Source of the DNA: Flavobacteriales bacterium
GTDB taxonomy: Bacteria; Bacteroidota; Bacteroidia; Flavobacteriales_D; Parvicellaceae
Direction: 5' to 3'
NCBI GenBank assembly: GCA_018401455.1
Contig: JAGYKU010000001.1
Location: forward strand, 1 to 64,000
Length of the DNA: 64,000 bases
This document shows, one piece after another, positions 63,966 to 64,000 of the stretch. Each line of letters begins with the position of its first letter. Position 1 is the stretch's first letter. Under the pieces are notes generated by a model that had not been told where the DNA came from, did not search any database, and saw only the letters and a program-made list of their open reading frames with translations. Made by a program: the position numbers and the translations under genes.

Positions 63966-64000
63966 ATGAAACAAGAAGTTTTTAATTTAAAAGAAAAAGC
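63966..64000 (+). CDS. start of an unidentified gene running off the window
   Basis: ATG at 63966 opens a frame MKQEVFNLKEKA that remains open to the right edge. Eleven complete codons are too few to identify it. The A-rich, AT-rich leader is like other starts in this window. Confidence 0.4.
   Translation, partial: MKQEVFNLKEK

Overview
The window is a low-GC chromosomal segment of a Bacteroidota bacterium. Evidence: a type IX secretion (T9SS) C-terminal sorting domain on a secreted deiminase, a SusC-like TonB receptor, a DUF2911 protein, a fused alpha/beta branched-chain E1 dehydrogenase, promoters of the Bacteroidota type (TTG about 19 bases before TAnnTTTG), and a saproxanthin/myxol-type carotenoid operon. 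I cannot assign an order from sequence alone; Flavobacteriales- or Chitinophagales/Saprospirales-like is plausible. Several genes carry indels of the kind seen in low-coverage or homopolymer-error sequence, so the assembly may be locally unreliable.

Layout. 1-4979: tetrapyrrole cluster hemA(end)-hemC-hemD-hemE-hemF-hemB, with hemF and hemB riddled with frameshifts. 4997-6331: toxin-antitoxin (TA) relic and empty DNA. 6332-12272: inositol-monophosphatase-like protein, PIG-L deacetylase, a 36-residue membrane peptide, a sodium/solute symporter and a DUF2911 protein. 12346-19002 (minus): antiporter, TonB-like protein, M50 protease, Ig-like lipoprotein, free Met-R-sulfoxide reductase and a DUF4143 ATPase preceded by three exact-period 33-bp repeats. 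19382-28553: housekeeping metabolism (E1 dehydrogenase, ychF, fbp, aspartokinase), YoeB/YefM, and three frameshifted genes. 28745-34508: accessory island with an orphan Rhs C-terminus carrying an HExxH motif, three TA loci or relics, and a tRNA-Asn whose 3' end is duplicated like an attachment site. 34599-43260: sugar kinase, HtpX, LemA, MoaC-MogA fusion, TonB receptor and a secreted agmatine/peptidyl-arginine deiminase-like enzyme.

43273-45354: a plasmid-type Rep_3/RepB initiator next to about 1.2 kb of iterons (CTATCCTTW, often preceded by CGAGG), lying between ordinary chromosomal genes. 46761-49685: ruvB and a WG-repeat protein. 49813-57454: a MerR/B12-binding regulator with the CarH signatures Wx9EH and ExHxxG, then a promoter with two matching TTGTTTAA-N16-TTAAACAA dyads, an ECF sigma factor, crtI, crtB, an SRPBCC protein, crtD-like, cruF-like, crtZ and crtYcd. 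This reads as a light-controlled carotenoid circuit. 57466-59828 (minus): three tRNA anticodon-loop modification enzymes (TtcA, TadA, TrhO). 60202-64000: truncated TA locus, unknown genes, an ATPase relic, and an intact DUF234-type ATPase bracketed by two matching 42-bp dyad repeats.

The strongest candidates for something unusual are the chromosomal iteron/Rep locus, the CarH-ECF carotenoid switch with paired operators, the self-flanking repeats of the ATPase genes, and the orphan Rhs metalloprotease-like toxin with its secreted neighbour.
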